In this document: positions 1-9,369 of the stretch, piece by piece | How positions within the stretch are numbered: the stretch's first letter is position 1 | Layout: the number at the start of each line of letters is the position of its first letter | Assembly: GCF_011074795.1 (NCBI RefSeq) | Contig: NZ_JAAMPF010000007.1 | Span: forward strand, 1-48,668 | Direction of reading: 5' to 3' | Source: Marinobacter salicampi | Lineage (GTDB): Bacteria > Pseudomonadota > Gammaproteobacteria > Pseudomonadales > Oleiphilaceae | Length of the DNA: 48,668 nt | Position numbers and translations under genes: made by a program | The notes under the pieces: model-generated | Told to the model about the DNA's origin: nothing | What the model saw: the letters and a program-made list of their open reading frames with translations, nothing else | The model's database searches: none

Positions 1-81
1 CGAAGGAGATGCGCATTCTACAGACACCCACTCAGGTGTCAACGGGGATTTTGGAAAAAAACCCAAAACCTTCCAGATCGA

Positions 82-1284
82 TTATTCGGTGATCAAAACC
101 CGGGCAATCTTCTTCTTACCAGCCTGGACCACACAATCGTCGCCCTTGGTGAACACTCTATCCGCCGGAGCTTTGTCGCCATCAATGTAAACTGCCCCAC
201 GCCCGATCACATCTTTCGCAGCCGCACCGTTTTTCACCAGACCAGCCAGTCGCAACACTGATGCCATTGGCAATTGCTCCTGCCCCTCCAGGGGAACCTC
301 CACTATCGGCACATTTTCTGGGATCTCGCCCAGCGCGACCCGATTACCAGCGGATTTGTGAGCGGAGCGCGCCGCTTCATCGTCATGAAAGCGCGCAATG
401 ATTTCTTCGGCCAGAATTTTCTTGAATTCCTGGGGATTGGCTCCACCCTCTACGGCAGCCCTATACTCCTGGACTTCCGCGAGAGGCCGGAAGCTAAGCA
501 ACTCAAAATAGCGCCACAACAATTGATCAGGCACAGACAGCAGTTTGGTGTACATTTCGCCAGGAGAATCATTGACACCTATATAGTTGCCCAAGGACTT
601 CGACATTTTCTGGACCCCATCGAGGCCCTCCAATATAGGCATGGTAAGAATGATCTGAGGTTCCTGCCCATAGTGCTTTTGCAGGATCCTACCCATCAGG
701 AGATTGAACTTCTGATCGGTACCGCCCAGTTCGATGTCCGCCTCCATGGCGACCGAGTCATAACCCTGAACCAGAGGATAGAGGAACTCATGGATAGCAA
801 TGGGCTGCTCGGCCCCGTAACGCTTGGTAAAATCATCCCGCTCCAGCATACGCGCAACCGTGTACTGACCCGCCAGCCTGATCATATCGGCGGCAGTCAT
901 TTTGCCCATCCACTCGGAGTTAAACATGACGCGAGTTCTTGCAGGGTCGAGAATCTTAAAGACCTGCTCTTTATAGGTCTGGGCGTTAGCTGCCACCTGC
1001 TCGTCGGTCAGAGGCGGGCGCGTGGCGCTCTTACCAGTTGGATCCCCGATCTTGCCGGTAAAGTCACCAATCAGGAACATTATGTCGTGACCCAGATCCT
1101 GGAGCTGACGCAATTTGTTGATCAGGACTGTATGACCAAGATGGAGATCCGGTGCGGTCGGGTCAAAGCCCGCCTTGACGCGAAGAGGCCTGCCCAGTTT
1201 GAGCTTAGTGATGAGCTCCTCTTCAGGAAGCAGCTCGTCTACCCCACGCTTGATGATGGCAAGCGCCTCGTCGATTGATGTCAT
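82..1284 (-). CDS. tyrS: Tyrosyl-tRNA synthetase
   Basis: Cytoplasmic class I aminoacyl-tRNA synthetase that activates tyrosine with ATP and loads tRNA-Tyr. The 400-residue length fits the longer TyrRS subgroup common in Pseudomonas relatives. The class I signature is HLGH (residues 48-51), followed later by KMSKS (in QKMSKSLGN). The last 60 or so residues form an S4-like RNA-binding domain ([10 protein letters not shown], ending [10 protein letters not shown]). The ATG start is preceded by AAGGA about ten bases upstream. It is transcribed away from the M23 peptidase gene across a 320-base gap. Between its stop and the window edge there is only a 6-bp hairpin (23-40) with no T tract. Identification is firm. 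Confidence 0.97.
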   Translation of the reverse strand: MTSIDEALAIIKRGVDELLPEEELITKLKLGRPLRVKAGFDPTAPDLHLGHTVLINKLRQLQDLGHDIMFLIGDFTGKIGDPTGKSATRPPLTDEQVAANAQTYKEQVFKILDPARTRVMFNSEWMGKMTAADMIRLAGQYTVARMLERDDFTKRYGAEQPIAIHEFLYPLVQGYDSVAMEADIELGGTDQKFNLLMGRILQKHYGQEPQIILTMPILEGLDGVQKMSKSLGNYIGVNDSPGEMYTKLLSVPDQLLWRYFELLSFRPLAEVQEYRAAVEGGANPQEFKKILAEEIIARFHDDEAARSAHKSAGNRVALGEIPENVPIVEVPLEGQEQLPMASVLRLAGLVKNGAAAKDVIGRGAVYIDGDKAPADRVFTKGDDCVVQAGKKKIARVLITE

Positions 1285-1604
1285 AACAGCTAATTCCTTG
1301 ATAACAGTTGCGGTAAAAGGTCGCGGTAGTTACAGAGCCCAACAAAATGACTCTGAGCGTTACTGCAAACGCTGCTACCATTCTTAATAACGACCGAATA
1401 GCCAGCAGCCAAGCGTAAGAGCAGCGCATTATAGCAAGGGTGACAGGAAAATCTGTGCCTGACACAGACGGCCGTCATCAGGTTGCCCCGGTATGACGCC
1501 CAAGTGCGTGCTTTTTATACTGCCGAGGTTGATCTATACTTGAACGCTGACCTTAATTGGGCTGTACAACCTACAGAAGTAACGACTAAAAACAGGTTAA
1601 TCGC
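1285..1604. other. Divergent intergenic region tyrS / M23 peptidase
   Basis: A 320-base gap between divergent genes. The minus side holds the tyrS promoter candidate at 1428-1436. On the plus side two TATACT hexamers (1516-1521 and 1535-1540) could serve the M23 gene, but neither has a convincing -35. Short open frames here (for example 1290-1478 minus) have no ribosome binding site or recognisable product. No RNA gene or T-box-like structure was seen. Confidence 0.5.
1428..1436 (-). promoter_or_regulatory. Candidate extended -10 promoter for tyrS
   Basis: Read on the minus strand this is TGCTATAAT, a perfect -10 hexamer with the TGn extension, about 145 bases upstream of the tyrS ATG. No good -35 is visible at 16-18 bases, which is acceptable for an extended -10 promoter. 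This is inference from sequence only. Confidence 0.5.
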
Positions 1605-3050
1605 GTGCTTAAGACATTTCCAAAAACACATTTGGCGGCAGCATTTCTGACCGGAACGGTCATCGCTGTAAGTGCTGTCTTCAGCCCCAGCTCGGACGTG
1701 GAGGCCAATCGTCTGGTTGTCGCGTTGGATCTTGATTCTGGCGAAATCACCAAGACAACGAAAGAAGGCAACCGTACGCTTTCCGACGACGCCCTCTCTG
1801 CGGCGGCGATCATCTCTACACAAGACTCCTCTTCTTCAGAGCAAAGCGCTCCGGTTGCCACCAGTCAGCCAGTCTCTAACGATGCTCCTGTGGAACCTGC
1901 TGTTTTGACCGACTCAACATCGAGCGAGTCCGTCGAGCCCAGACTGAGCTGGACCGAGTTCAATATAAAAAACGGCGACAGCCTGTCGACTCTTTTCAAG
2001 AAAGCCGGCTTCTCTGATCGACTGATGCTTTCAGTGATCCACGGAAAAGGGAATGCCGACAAGCTTCAGCGACTCTATGCAGGCGAGTCGATTGCGTTTG
2101 CAACCGACGGCGAGGGCGAGCTCGCGGCCATCAGGCTTCAGCGTTCGCGTATGGAATCGCTAGAAATTGAGCGTACTGATTCCGGCTTTGTGGGTGAACA
2201 GGTAGTTCGTCAGCCTGAGATCAGAACAACATTCGCCGAGGCAGAAATCACCAGCTCTCTGTTTGGGGCAGGACAGGCTGCCGGCCTTACTGACAAGCTG
2301 ACGATGGAGCTGGCCGGTATTTTTGGCTGGGATATCGACTTTGTCTTGGATATCCGTAAGGGCGACCGCTTCAGTGTGGTTTATGAAGAGCTGTTTCTGG
2401 ACGGTGAGAAGATCGACAATGGCCGTATCCTGGCCGCCAATTTCAACAACCGAAGCCGGGAGCTGGCTGCGGTTCTCTATACAGACGAGAAAGGCAGTAG
2501 CGACTACTACACCCCAGACGGCCGAAGCATGCGCAAAGCGTTTCTTCGCACGCCGGTGGATTTTGCCCGCATATCGTCGAACTTCAACTTGAACCGTCGC
2601 CATCCGGTGCTGAACACTCTGCGAGCTCATAAAGGCACCGATTATGCTGCCCGTACCGGCACGCCGATCAAAGCTGCTGGCGATGGCAAGGTCATCCTGG
2701 CAGGCCGCAAAGGCGGCTACGGCAAGACAGTCGTTCTCCAGCACGGCAGCAGCATTACCACTCTTTATGCCCACATGAACAGCTATGCCAAGGGCGTTCG
2801 CTCCGGCACGTACGTCAAGCAGGGACAGGTTATCGGTTATGTCGGTGCTACCGGTCTTGCGACCGGCCCACATTTGCATTACGAGTTTCGAGTCAACGGC
2901 ACCCATCGCAACCCTGTCACTGTCAAATTGCCGGATGCCGCCCCTATCCCGAAAGCGAAACTGGCTCATTTCAGATCAGCTACTGATCAGACTCTTGCCC
3001 AGCTCGATACCTACCGGGATCGGCGCCTGACCCTTGCAAGAGGCGATTAA
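1605..3050 (+). CDS. M23 family murein endopeptidase, OapA/LysM-like N-terminal region
   Basis: Probable periplasmic zinc endopeptidase of the MepM type, which cuts peptide crosslinks in peptidoglycan. A GTG start gives a single N-terminal membrane anchor (about residues 8-26). A low-complexity Ser/Glu-rich linker follows, then an OapA/LysM-like segment around residues 118-180. The C-terminal M23 domain has zinc ligands H342 and D346 (HKGTD) and the HxH pair H423/H425 (GPHLHYEF). All four key residues are present, so it should be active. It is followed four bases later by anmK, which makes both genes part of wall turnover and recycling. A tyrS/M23/anmK/erpA order is common in Pseudomonas relatives. 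Confidence 0.9.
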   Translation: MLKTFPKTHLAAAFLTGTVIAVSAVFSPSSDVEANRLVVALDLDSGEITKTTKEGNRTLSDDALSAAAIISTQDSSSSEQSAPVATSQPVSNDAPVEPAVLTDSTSSESVEPRLSWTEFNIKNGDSLSTLFKKAGFSDRLMLSVIHGKGNADKLQRLYAGESIAFATDGEGELAAIRLQRSRMESLEIERTDSGFVGEQVVRQPEIRTTFAEAEITSSLFGAGQAAGLTDKLTMELAGIFGWDIDFVLDIRKGDRFSVVYEELFLDGEKIDNGRILAANFNNRSRELAAVLYTDEKGSSDYYTPDGRSMRKAFLRTPVDFARISSNFNLNRRHPVLNTLRAHKGTDYAARTGTPIKAAGDGKVILAGRKGGYGKTVVLQHGSSITTLYAHMNSYAKGVRSGTYVKQGQVIGYVGATGLATGPHLHYEFRVNGTHRNPVTVKLPDAAPIPKAKLAHFRSATDQTLAQLDTYRDRRLTLARGD

Positions 3051-3053
3051 GAG

Positions 3054-4154
3054 GTGGATGACGCCTCATTTGTCGGCCTGATGTCAGGCACCAGCATGGA
3101 TGGCATTGACGCTGTGCTGGTGTCCTTCCCTGAAAACCGGATCCTACTTCACGCAACCTTTTGCCTGCCCTACCCCCACGAACTTCGAGAACGGTTAGAG
3201 CGCCTGAGCCAGAACCATGGCAGCCCTGATGACCTGGGCGAAATGGACCATCAGTTGGGCCAGCTTTTCGGCCAGGCCGCCTGCGAAGTTATCAAACGCG
3301 GCAAACTGTCGGCTCCTCCTTTGCGAGCCATTGGAAGTCACGGCCAGACAATACGGCACCAGCCCCATGGTCACTGCCCTTTCTCAATCCAGCTAGGTGA
3401 CCCTAACCTTATTTCTGAGCTGACCGGTGTCACCACGATAGCGGACTTCCGGCGTCGGGATATGGCCGCTGGTGGCGAGGGAGCCCCTCTGGTGCCTGCT
3501 TTTCACCAGGCTTACTTCGGCAAAGAAGGCGAGGATCGCTACATCATCAATATAGGCGGTATTGCAAATATCAGCTGGCTACCCGGTCAGCATCCTGACC
3601 AGGCTTTCGGTTTTGATACCGGCCCGGGCAACGCCCTGCTGGATGCCTGGTGTCTCGACCAAACCGGGAGGCACTTTGATGAAGAGGGACGCTGGGCCAG
3701 GGGTGGCAAGGTCGACGAAGCATTACTGAATGACATGCTTACCGATGGCTACTTCAGGCAGAGCGCACCTAAAAGCACCGGTAAGGAGAAGTTCAATCTT
3801 GCCTGGATTAAGACGGTACTTAACCGTCATCCGGAAACGGCGCCTGTGGATGTCCAGCGAACCCTACTTGAGCTGACCGTGCGCACTCTGACTGATCAGC
3901 TGACTGCGCCTGCTTCCACCCTTTATGTGTGCGGAGGCGGAGTTAAAAACACGCTTCTGATGGAAACCCTGGCGTCCGCCAATCCCGAACGCACTCTGGT
4001 GGCCACCGATACCCTGGGTCTCGACCCCCAGTGGGTTGAGGCAACCGCTTTTGCATGGCTGGGCAAGCAGGCGATTGATGGCGCCTATGGCAATGTCCCC
4101 AAGGTCACCGGTGCCAAAGGCAGGCGAATACTCGGAGCTATCTACCAAGCCTGA
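3054..4154 (+). CDS. anmK: Anhydro-N-acetylmuramic acid kinase
   Basis: Cytoplasmic sugar kinase that converts recycled 1,6-anhydro-MurNAc to MurNAc-6-phosphate, with ring opening, in cell wall recycling. The 366-residue protein carries the family motifs GLMSGTSMDGIDA near the N-terminus, GSHGQTIRH, the NIGGIANI phosphate-binding segment, GFDTGPGNALLDAW and CGGGVKN. The GTG start is placed by the AAGAGG ribosome binding site that overlaps the end of the M23 gene. The two genes are separated by four bases and probably cotranscribed. It ends 21 bases from the convergent erpA stop. Confidence 0.97.
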   Translation: MDDASFVGLMSGTSMDGIDAVLVSFPENRILLHATFCLPYPHELRERLERLSQNHGSPDDLGEMDHQLGQLFGQAACEVIKRGKLSAPPLRAIGSHGQTIRHQPHGHCPFSIQLGDPNLISELTGVTTIADFRRRDMAAGGEGAPLVPAFHQAYFGKEGEDRYIINIGGIANISWLPGQHPDQAFGFDTGPGNALLDAWCLDQTGRHFDEEGRWARGGKVDEALLNDMLTDGYFRQSAPKSTGKEKFNLAWIKTVLNRHPETAPVDVQRTLLELTVRTLTDQLTAPASTLYVCGGGVKNTLLMETLASANPERTLVATDTLGLDPQWVEATAFAWLGKQAIDGAYGNVPKVTGAKGRRILGAIYQA

Positions 4155-4175
4155 GCGATCCGACAAAGTTCGTCG

Positions 4176-4529
4176 CTAGATTGTAAAGGAGGAGCCACAA
4201 CCACAAGTGGAACTCGCATTCGGGTTCTGGACCATGAACTGGGAGCCCTGAAGACCCTCCTGATAGTCGATGGTTGCGCCCACCAGATACTGATAGCTCA
4301 TGGGATCCACCAGCAATATGGCACCCCCTTTTTCGATGGCGGTATCATCCTCGTCCTGATTGTCGTCGAAGGAGAAACCATACTGGAAGCCCGAACATCC
4401 CCCTCCGGTGACAAACACCCTTAACTTAAGGGAGGGGTTCTCCTCCTCTTCCACCAGTTCCCGTACTTTTGCGACCGCGCTGTCACTGAAGAACAGCGGT
4501 GTCGGCATTTGTTCCTGTACTAGACTCAA
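4176..4529 (-). CDS. erpA: Iron-sulfur cluster insertion protein ErpA
   Basis: A-type carrier that delivers Fe-S clusters to apoproteins, including enzymes of isoprenoid synthesis and respiration. The three conserved cysteines are present, in [11 protein letters not shown] and in the C-terminal [10 protein letters not shown] chose a TTG start at 4529 (117 residues, beginning [14 protein letters not shown]). A GGAG box lies six bases upstream of it and the length then matches the family of about 115 residues. An in-frame ATG at 4595 would add 22 residues without family support. It lies downstream of the bactofilin gene on the same strand. Confidence 0.95.
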   Translation of the reverse strand: MSLVQEQMPTPLFFSDSAVAKVRELVEEEENPSLKLRVFVTGGGCSGFQYGFSFDDNQDEDDTAIEKGGAILLVDPMSYQYLVGATIDYQEGLQGSQFMVQNPNASSTCGCGSSFTI

Positions 4530-4595
4530 GCTCGCCTCCAAAATATCACTGTTCGTTAATTGCCCAATTATCGTATTCCCGACCAAAACAATCAA

Positions 4596-5087
4596 CTATT
4601 GTGGGCGCTCTTTTCCTGCGACTGGCTGTCCGCTCAGCAGACCGGTCTCTTCAGATAGCTCCGGTTCGCTTGCCAATGCCTCGTTTTGAGACAGTCCCTG
4701 GCCCAGCAGTCCAGCCGTTTCTTTCTGATGGACCAGGTTGCCGTTGACCTGGGCACCCATAGCCATCTCGATGAGGTTGTAGTAAACATTCCCATGTATG
4801 GCGGCTTTCGCCGCGAGCTCAAGGTGAGAACCTGAGTAGACGTTGCCATGGACTATACCGTTAATGATGACATGGGGCGCCATGATGTCACCCTCAATCT
4901 CGCCGGCTTCGGAAACCCGTAGGACAGCCTCGCTACCCTCCTCAGCAATGACTTTCCCCTGGACCTTCCCGTCCACATGGAGCCCGCCGGAAAAATAGAC
5001 GTCTCCAGATATGGAGGTTTTACGGGACACCAGCGTATCGAAGTGCCCGGTAGGGCGACGCTGATTCTGCTTCTTGTTACCAAACAT
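4596..5087 (-). CDS. Bactofilin (polymer-forming cytoskeletal protein)
   Basis: A 163-residue bactofilin (DUF583 family). These proteins self-assemble without nucleotide into filaments used for cell shape, stalk or wall-related scaffolding. The central region (about residues 25-125) shows the regular hydrophobic/glycine pattern of a right-handed beta-helix (GDVYFSGGLHVDGKVQGKV, then EGDIMAPHVIINGIVHGNV). Both tails are polar and disordered-looking, as in the family. It starts two bases after the stop of the coiled-coil membrane gene (5090-5827), so the two probably form one transcript that continues into erpA. The particular role in this organism is unknown. Confidence 0.9.
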   Translation of the reverse strand: MFGNKKQNQRRPTGHFDTLVSRKTSISGDVYFSGGLHVDGKVQGKVIAEEGSEAVLRVSEAGEIEGDIMAPHVIINGIVHGNVYSGSHLELAAKAAIHGNVYYNLIEMAMGAQVNGNLVHQKETAGLLGQGLSQNEALASEPELSEETGLLSGQPVAGKERPQ

Positions 5088-5089
5088 GC

Positions 5090-5827
5090 TTAATTCTCCC
5101 GCACTATGGGCCAGTCAAATGTACGTTCTGCCTTGGTGGCCTTGGCGCCCTGAGCCTGAGCCACAACCTGGACTTCAAGAGGCTCGAAGTCTTCAGGAAG
5201 CACCAGTTCACCTTCGACATCCTGGAAAAAGCGGAAGCGGAACTTCACGCCGAGATCATCAATGTCTTCTGACACATCCCGTAACGCAATCAGCTCGCGC
5301 TCTTCGTTTCGCATACCTACGACATTCACCGCGACAACACCTGAGATATAGCTATTGTTATTGCCCACCTGGGTCAGCACAAGTTTGAAATCATAGTGTC
5401 CGGGGGTGCGTTTTGAGATCAGCGTCAAACGGTCAACCTGCAGACCCTCGCTGGTTTCCGAAGGCGCCATGATGTTCTTGTAAAAGGTGAGGTCCGATTC
5501 GAGCTCTGACCTTCTCGTTTCCAGCGCCGTTATAGCGCGCCGGGCCTGATTCAGCGCCTGCTCGTCGATGCTCCGGCCACGCTCAAGATTGATTAGCCGC
5601 TGCTGGGTTTCGGTATGGGACTTCCTGAGTTCCGCTAGCTCCTGCTCAAGATAATCCCGGGTCTGGACCACATCACTAAAGCGGAAACCGTCCTCCGCCA
5701 TACCCATCATGTATCCGATCACAGCGGAAATTACGGAGAAAACCAGCAGAATGAGTGTCCTGCGAAGACGATAACCTGGCCGATGCCGAATCACCACATA
5801 CTGGTCTGTTTTCTTGTCGTCTGTCAC
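5090..5827 (-). CDS. DUF6776-like coiled-coil inner-membrane protein
   Basis: A 245-residue protein with a basic cytoplasmic N-terminus, one membrane segment (about residues 24-45, TLILLVFSVISAVIGYMMG) and a long heptad-rich coiled coil (about residues 55-125). A soluble C-terminal domain of about 110 residues follows. It resembles the uncharacterised family annotated DUF6776 next to bactofilin and argC in Pseudomonas relatives. Its position between argC and the bactofilin, with gaps of nine and two bases, suggests cotranscription. A role as a membrane anchor or partner for the bactofilin filament is a guess from that linkage. No enzyme motif is visible. Confidence 0.75.
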   Translation of the reverse strand: MTDDKKTDQYVVIRHRPGYRLRRTLILLVFSVISAVIGYMMGMAEDGFRFSDVVQTRDYLEQELAELRKSHTETQQRLINLERGRSIDEQALNQARRAITALETRRSELESDLTFYKNIMAPSETSEGLQVDRLTLISKRTPGHYDFKLVLTQVGNNNSYISGVVAVNVVGMRNEERELIALRDVSEDIDDLGVKFRFRFFQDVEGELVLPEDFEPLEVQVVAQAQGAKATKAERTFDWPIVREN

Positions 5828-5836
5828 AGACCCGGC

Positions 5837-6880
5837 CTATGGCAGCAAGGCTGGAAAATTGAGCGCCGTACTTTCGTCGAACCCGAACATAATGTTCATA
5901 TTCTGTACTGCCTGGCCTGCGGCACCCTTTACCAGGTTATCGATTACTGATGTGACAATAACCATGGAGCTGTCTCCCTGACGGTGCAGCGCCATCCTAC
6001 AGGTATTTGCTCCTTTTACACTGCGAGTTTCGGGGTGACTGCCAAACGGCATCACGTCAACAAAGGGCTCTGTCTGGAAGCGCTCTTCGTAGAGACGCTG
6101 CAAACGGTCGAAATCAGCCGGATCTTTCAGTTCAGCGTATAGCGTGGCCTCAATCCCCCGGATCATCGGCACCAGGTGAGGCACAAAGGTTACGCCCACT
6201 TCGCCCTGATCTTTAACCGCGCCCACCAGCCCCTGCCGGATTTCTGGCAAATGTCGGTGCCCGGACGCGCCATAAGCCTTGAAGCTCTCACCTATCTCGC
6301 CGTGGAGCGTGCCTACGCTGGCGCCCCGGCCTGCGCCACTGGCACCGGATTTGGCGTCGGCTATCAGCCGCCGTGTATCAACAAGTCCGGCCTCAAGAAG
6401 AGGCAGAAAACCCAGTTGCACCGCCGTGGGATAGCATCCTGGGTTGGCTACCAACTGGGCCTCACGAATGGCATCCCGGGCTATTTCAGGCAAGCCATAG
6501 ACGGCTTTCTCGGCCCACTGGGGGCTCTCGTGGGGCATGCCATACCATGTTGCCCAGACATCAAGATCCTTGAGGCGAAAATCAGCTGACAAATCAACCA
6601 CGCGGGTACCCCGGGCCATGAGCTCCGGCACCATACGCATGGCAACCCCATGGGGCGTCGCGAAAAATACCAGGTCACAGGCAGAGAGCGCATCGGCATC
6701 CGGCTCGCTGAAGGCTAGATCATAGTGGCCACGCAGGTTGGGGTACATATCAGACACAGCCAAGCCAGCTTCCGAGCGTGAGGTGATCGCCTGGACTCTG
6801 ACGTCAGGATGCGCTGCCAGTATCCGCAGCAACTCGACGCCGGTATAACCGGTACCCCCTACGATGCCTACCTTTATCAC
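5837..6880 (-). CDS. argC: N-acetyl-gamma-glutamyl-phosphate reductase
   Basis: NADPH-dependent third enzyme of arginine synthesis, reducing N-acetylglutamyl phosphate to the semialdehyde. The Rossmann motif [10 protein letters not shown] lies at the N-terminus. The catalytic cysteine is C149 in NPGCYPTA, and HxGH-like residues follow in the C-terminal dimerisation half. I chose a GTG start at 6880 (347 residues, beginning MIKVGIVGG). CAGGAG lies six bases upstream, and the family begins just before the Rossmann strand. An ATG at 6940 would add 20 unsupported residues. It appears to head the argC / coiled-coil / bactofilin / erpA run. Confidence 0.96.
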   Translation of the reverse strand: MIKVGIVGGTGYTGVELLRILAAHPDVRVQAITSRSEAGLAVSDMYPNLRGHYDLAFSEPDADALSACDLVFFATPHGVAMRMVPELMARGTRVVDLSADFRLKDLDVWATWYGMPHESPQWAEKAVYGLPEIARDAIREAQLVANPGCYPTAVQLGFLPLLEAGLVDTRRLIADAKSGASGAGRGASVGTLHGEIGESFKAYGASGHRHLPEIRQGLVGAVKDQGEVGVTFVPHLVPMIRGIEATLYAELKDPADFDRLQRLYEERFQTEPFVDVMPFGSHPETRSVKGANTCRMALHRQGDSSMVIVTSVIDNLVKGAAGQAVQNMNIMFGFDESTALNFPALLP

Positions 6881-7068
6881 TCGAAACTCCTGCTCTTGCG
6901 TTACGTTCTGAACCCCAGCCATTCGGCCGCCTATGCTCATTCAAAGACCTGCGTGCCGCCATAGTCTATCATGATACTGCAGTGACAGATTGCGGCCAGA
7001 ACAACGACCATTACAATACCCTAAGTCTTTGAACCTTCAAGCCCAAAAGGCCCAGAAACCGATGTTCC

Positions 7069-8874
7069 ATGCGCAACTTTAAACATAAATACACGGATGG
7101 TTTCATTCCCTTCTTCCGCAGGCGACTTGCGGACGTTGATGCATTGCCTCAGCTTGCATTGCTGGGTCTGCTTTCAGGCATCGTAACGGGGGCCGTGATT
7201 CTTGTGTTCCGCCTGGCAATTGAGTGGCCACTTACTTATTTTCTGCCAGGCTCCGGTTCGGAATCCTTTGAGCAGCTCGGCCTGATCACCCGGGGCGTAC
7301 TGCCCTTTGCAGGCGCTGTGGCCCTTGGGCTACTGCTCCACCGGCTTGCGATTCAGGACCGCAAGGTGGGCATTGTGCATGTCATGGAACGCCTGAACTA
7401 CCATCAGGGGTACATCAGCCTTCGCAGTGCCATCGTGCAGTTTATCGTGGGCGTGGGGACGGTTATCACCGGGCAGTCTGCAGGACGGGAGGGCCCGGCA
7501 GTCCACCTTGGGGCGTCTTTCTCAAGCCTGATGGGGCAATGGATGAGACTGCCCAACAACAGCATCCGCACGCTGGTGGCCTGTGGCAGCGCTGCGGCTA
7601 TTTCAGCGTCGTTCAACACGCCCATCGCCGGCGTTATTTTTGCCATGGAAGTGGTGATGATGGAATACACCATCGCCGGGTTTACACCAATCATACTTTC
7701 ATCTGTCAGTGCAGCAGTAATAACCCAGGCCGCCTATGGCCCGGCGCCTGCGTTCAGTGTGCCGCCGCTGACCATGAATTCACTGCTTGAGATCCCCTGG
7801 ATACTGGCCATGGCGGTGGTCATTGGTGTGGCAGCGGCCGCCATGATCAGGCTGATGACCGCCAGCGGCCGCTTCCACCAACGGCCAGTGCTTTTGCGCC
7901 TGACCTGTGCCGGGCTTCTGATGGTCCCCTTCGCCATACTGATTCCCGAGGTCATGGGGATTGGCTACGACACCGTGGACCTGACCATTGGCGGGGAGCT
8001 GCCATTCTGGCTGCTGCTGGGCGCCGGCGTCGCCAAACTCATCATTACGGCGGTTACCATTGGCCTCGGCATGCCCAGCGGTGTCATTGGCCCGACGCTT
8101 TTTATCGGGGCAACCCTGGGCGGCGCCATGGGCCTTATTGGCTCGGCGTTCATGCCAGACACCGCTTCATCGGTAGGCTTTTATGCCATGCTGGGCATGG
8201 GCGCCATGATGGGTGCAGTCCTTCAGGCGCCCCTTGCAGCGCTCATGGCATTGATGGAACTGACCCGCAACCCCAACATCATTCTGCCCGGGATGCTGAT
8301 TATTACTAGCGCGAGCCTGATCGCCAGCGAGGTGTTTGGTCAAAGGTCTATTTTCCTAACGATCCTGAAAAATCACGGCATGAGCTACCAGAATTCACCG
8401 ATTACCCAGGCCCTTAGACGGGTGTCGGTGGGCGCCATCATGGACCGGAGCATCCTGCGCACCGAGCGCCACCTGTCCCGGGCACAGGCGACGGACATGC
8501 TCAGGTCAGAGCCAAAATGGCTGATTGTCGAGGGCAGCAGTGGCCCGACCGCGCTGCTGCCCTCAGTAGATCTGGCTCGCTTCCTGGAGAGCCTGGCGGA
8601 ACAGGACCCAGAGGCCGAGGACAAAAAAAGTGACTTCGAAGAGGGTGAAAGTGAGACAGAGGAGACAATCGATCTGATGGAGATTCCGGCACATAGGCGG
8701 GACATTGCGCCGGTCCAGTATCAGGCCACGCTGGAAGAAGCCCTCGACGAATTCAATAATGGTCAAGCTGAAGCTCTGTACGTGCAAAGACACGTTGCCC
8801 CCATGATCCAGCGGATCTACGGTGTGGTGCTAAAGGCCGATATCGAAAACTACTACCAATATAAACGCGGCTAG
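7069..8874 (+). CDS. ClC-family chloride channel/transporter with C-terminal CBS domains
   Basis: A 601-residue inner-membrane protein. About 430 N-terminal residues form the ClC fold. The external gating glutamate E141 lies in GREGP, and the later filter segment is GMPSGVIGPTLF. The C-terminal 150 residues look like a CBS pair interrupted by an acidic insert (about residues 508-535). Two key positions are unusual. The usual GSGIP filter loop is replaced by a segment around K99-V100-G101-I102, and the proton-pathway glutamate of the E. coli exchanger aligns with V195 (AMEVVMMEY). These changes suggest a passive channel, or different anion preference, more than a proton-coupled exchanger. It is transcribed divergently from argC. 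Confidence 0.9.
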   Translation: MRNFKHKYTDGFIPFFRRRLADVDALPQLALLGLLSGIVTGAVILVFRLAIEWPLTYFLPGSGSESFEQLGLITRGVLPFAGAVALGLLLHRLAIQDRKVGIVHVMERLNYHQGYISLRSAIVQFIVGVGTVITGQSAGREGPAVHLGASFSSLMGQWMRLPNNSIRTLVACGSAAAISASFNTPIAGVIFAMEVVMMEYTIAGFTPIILSSVSAAVITQAAYGPAPAFSVPPLTMNSLLEIPWILAMAVVIGVAAAAMIRLMTASGRFHQRPVLLRLTCAGLLMVPFAILIPEVMGIGYDTVDLTIGGELPFWLLLGAGVAKLIITAVTIGLGMPSGVIGPTLFIGATLGGAMGLIGSAFMPDTASSVGFYAMLGMGAMMGAVLQAPLAALMALMELTRNPNIILPGMLIITSASLIASEVFGQRSIFLTILKNHGMSYQNSPITQALRRVSVGAIMDRSILRTERHLSRAQATDMLRSEPKWLIVEGSSGPTALLPSVDLARFLESLAEQDPEAEDKKSDFEEGESETEETIDLMEIPAHRRDIAPVQYQATLEEALDEFNNGQAEALYVQRHVAPMIQRIYGVVLKADIENYYQYKRG

Positions 8875-8913
8875 GCCGACCAATGCCCGATACGGGCAGT
8901 GCAGAGGTTATCT

Positions 8914-9336
8914 ATGCTTTGGGTTAAAGCGTTCCATATCATTGCCATGGTGTGCTGGTTTGCTGGGCTGTTCTATCTCCCCAGGCTCTTCGTGTATCAC
9001 GCTGCGTGTGATGAGCAGCCCGGGCGGGACCGATTTAAGGTCATGGAGCGCAAGCTCTACCGGGGCATCACGACACCCTCGATGGTCGCGACTCTGATAT
9101 TCGGATTCTGGCTGATCAGCTATAACCCGAGCGGGTATCTGAGCCAGGGCTGGCTACACGCCAAACTGTTTCTGGTACTGCTGCTTGTTGGTTACCATTT
9201 TTACTGCGGACACCTGGTCAAGGTATTTCAGCAGGACCAGAATCAACGCAGTCACGTATTCTACCGGTGGTTCAATGAAATGCCCGTTCTGGTGCTGGTA
9301 GCGGTGGTGGTACTCGCTTCCGTCAAACCTTTTTAA
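8914..9336 (+). CDS. hemJ: Protoporphyrinogen IX oxidase HemJ
   Basis: Small four-helix inner-membrane protein that oxidises protoporphyrinogen IX to protoporphyrin IX in heme synthesis. The 140-residue protein begins MLWVKAFHIIAMVCWFAGLF, where the conserved histidine (His8) lies in the first helix. It also has the family segments FYLPRLFVYH, KLYRGITTPSM and LHAKLFLVLLLVGYH. I chose the ATG at 8914, because AGAGG lies six bases upstream and the family begins there; a further in-frame start at 8899 is less likely. It precedes thiD by 33 bases and sits in the same block as hemL, another tetrapyrrole gene. Confidence 0.93.
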   Translation: MLWVKAFHIIAMVCWFAGLFYLPRLFVYHAACDEQPGRDRFKVMERKLYRGITTPSMVATLIFGFWLISYNPSGYLSQGWLHAKLFLVLLLVGYHFYCGHLVKVFQQDQNQRSHVFYRWFNEMPVLVLVAVVVLASVKPF

Positions 9337-9369
9337 TCCGATCCTCCGACCTGAAAGGGAGACCCTGCC

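Noticed and set aside
1..81. Hairpin and A-rich stretch beyond tyrS
   Set aside because: A 6-bp stem without a T tract and a weak T-rich pairing; not enough to call a terminator.
274..1278. 334-residue plus-strand frame opposite tyrS
   Set aside because: Antisense shadow of an intact tyrS.
2160..2969. 269-residue reverse frame opposite the M23 gene
   Set aside because: Antisense shadow of a complete peptidase gene.
9337..9369. TPP riboswitch before thiD
   Set aside because: The gap is only 33 bases and contains no TPP aptamer-like sequence.
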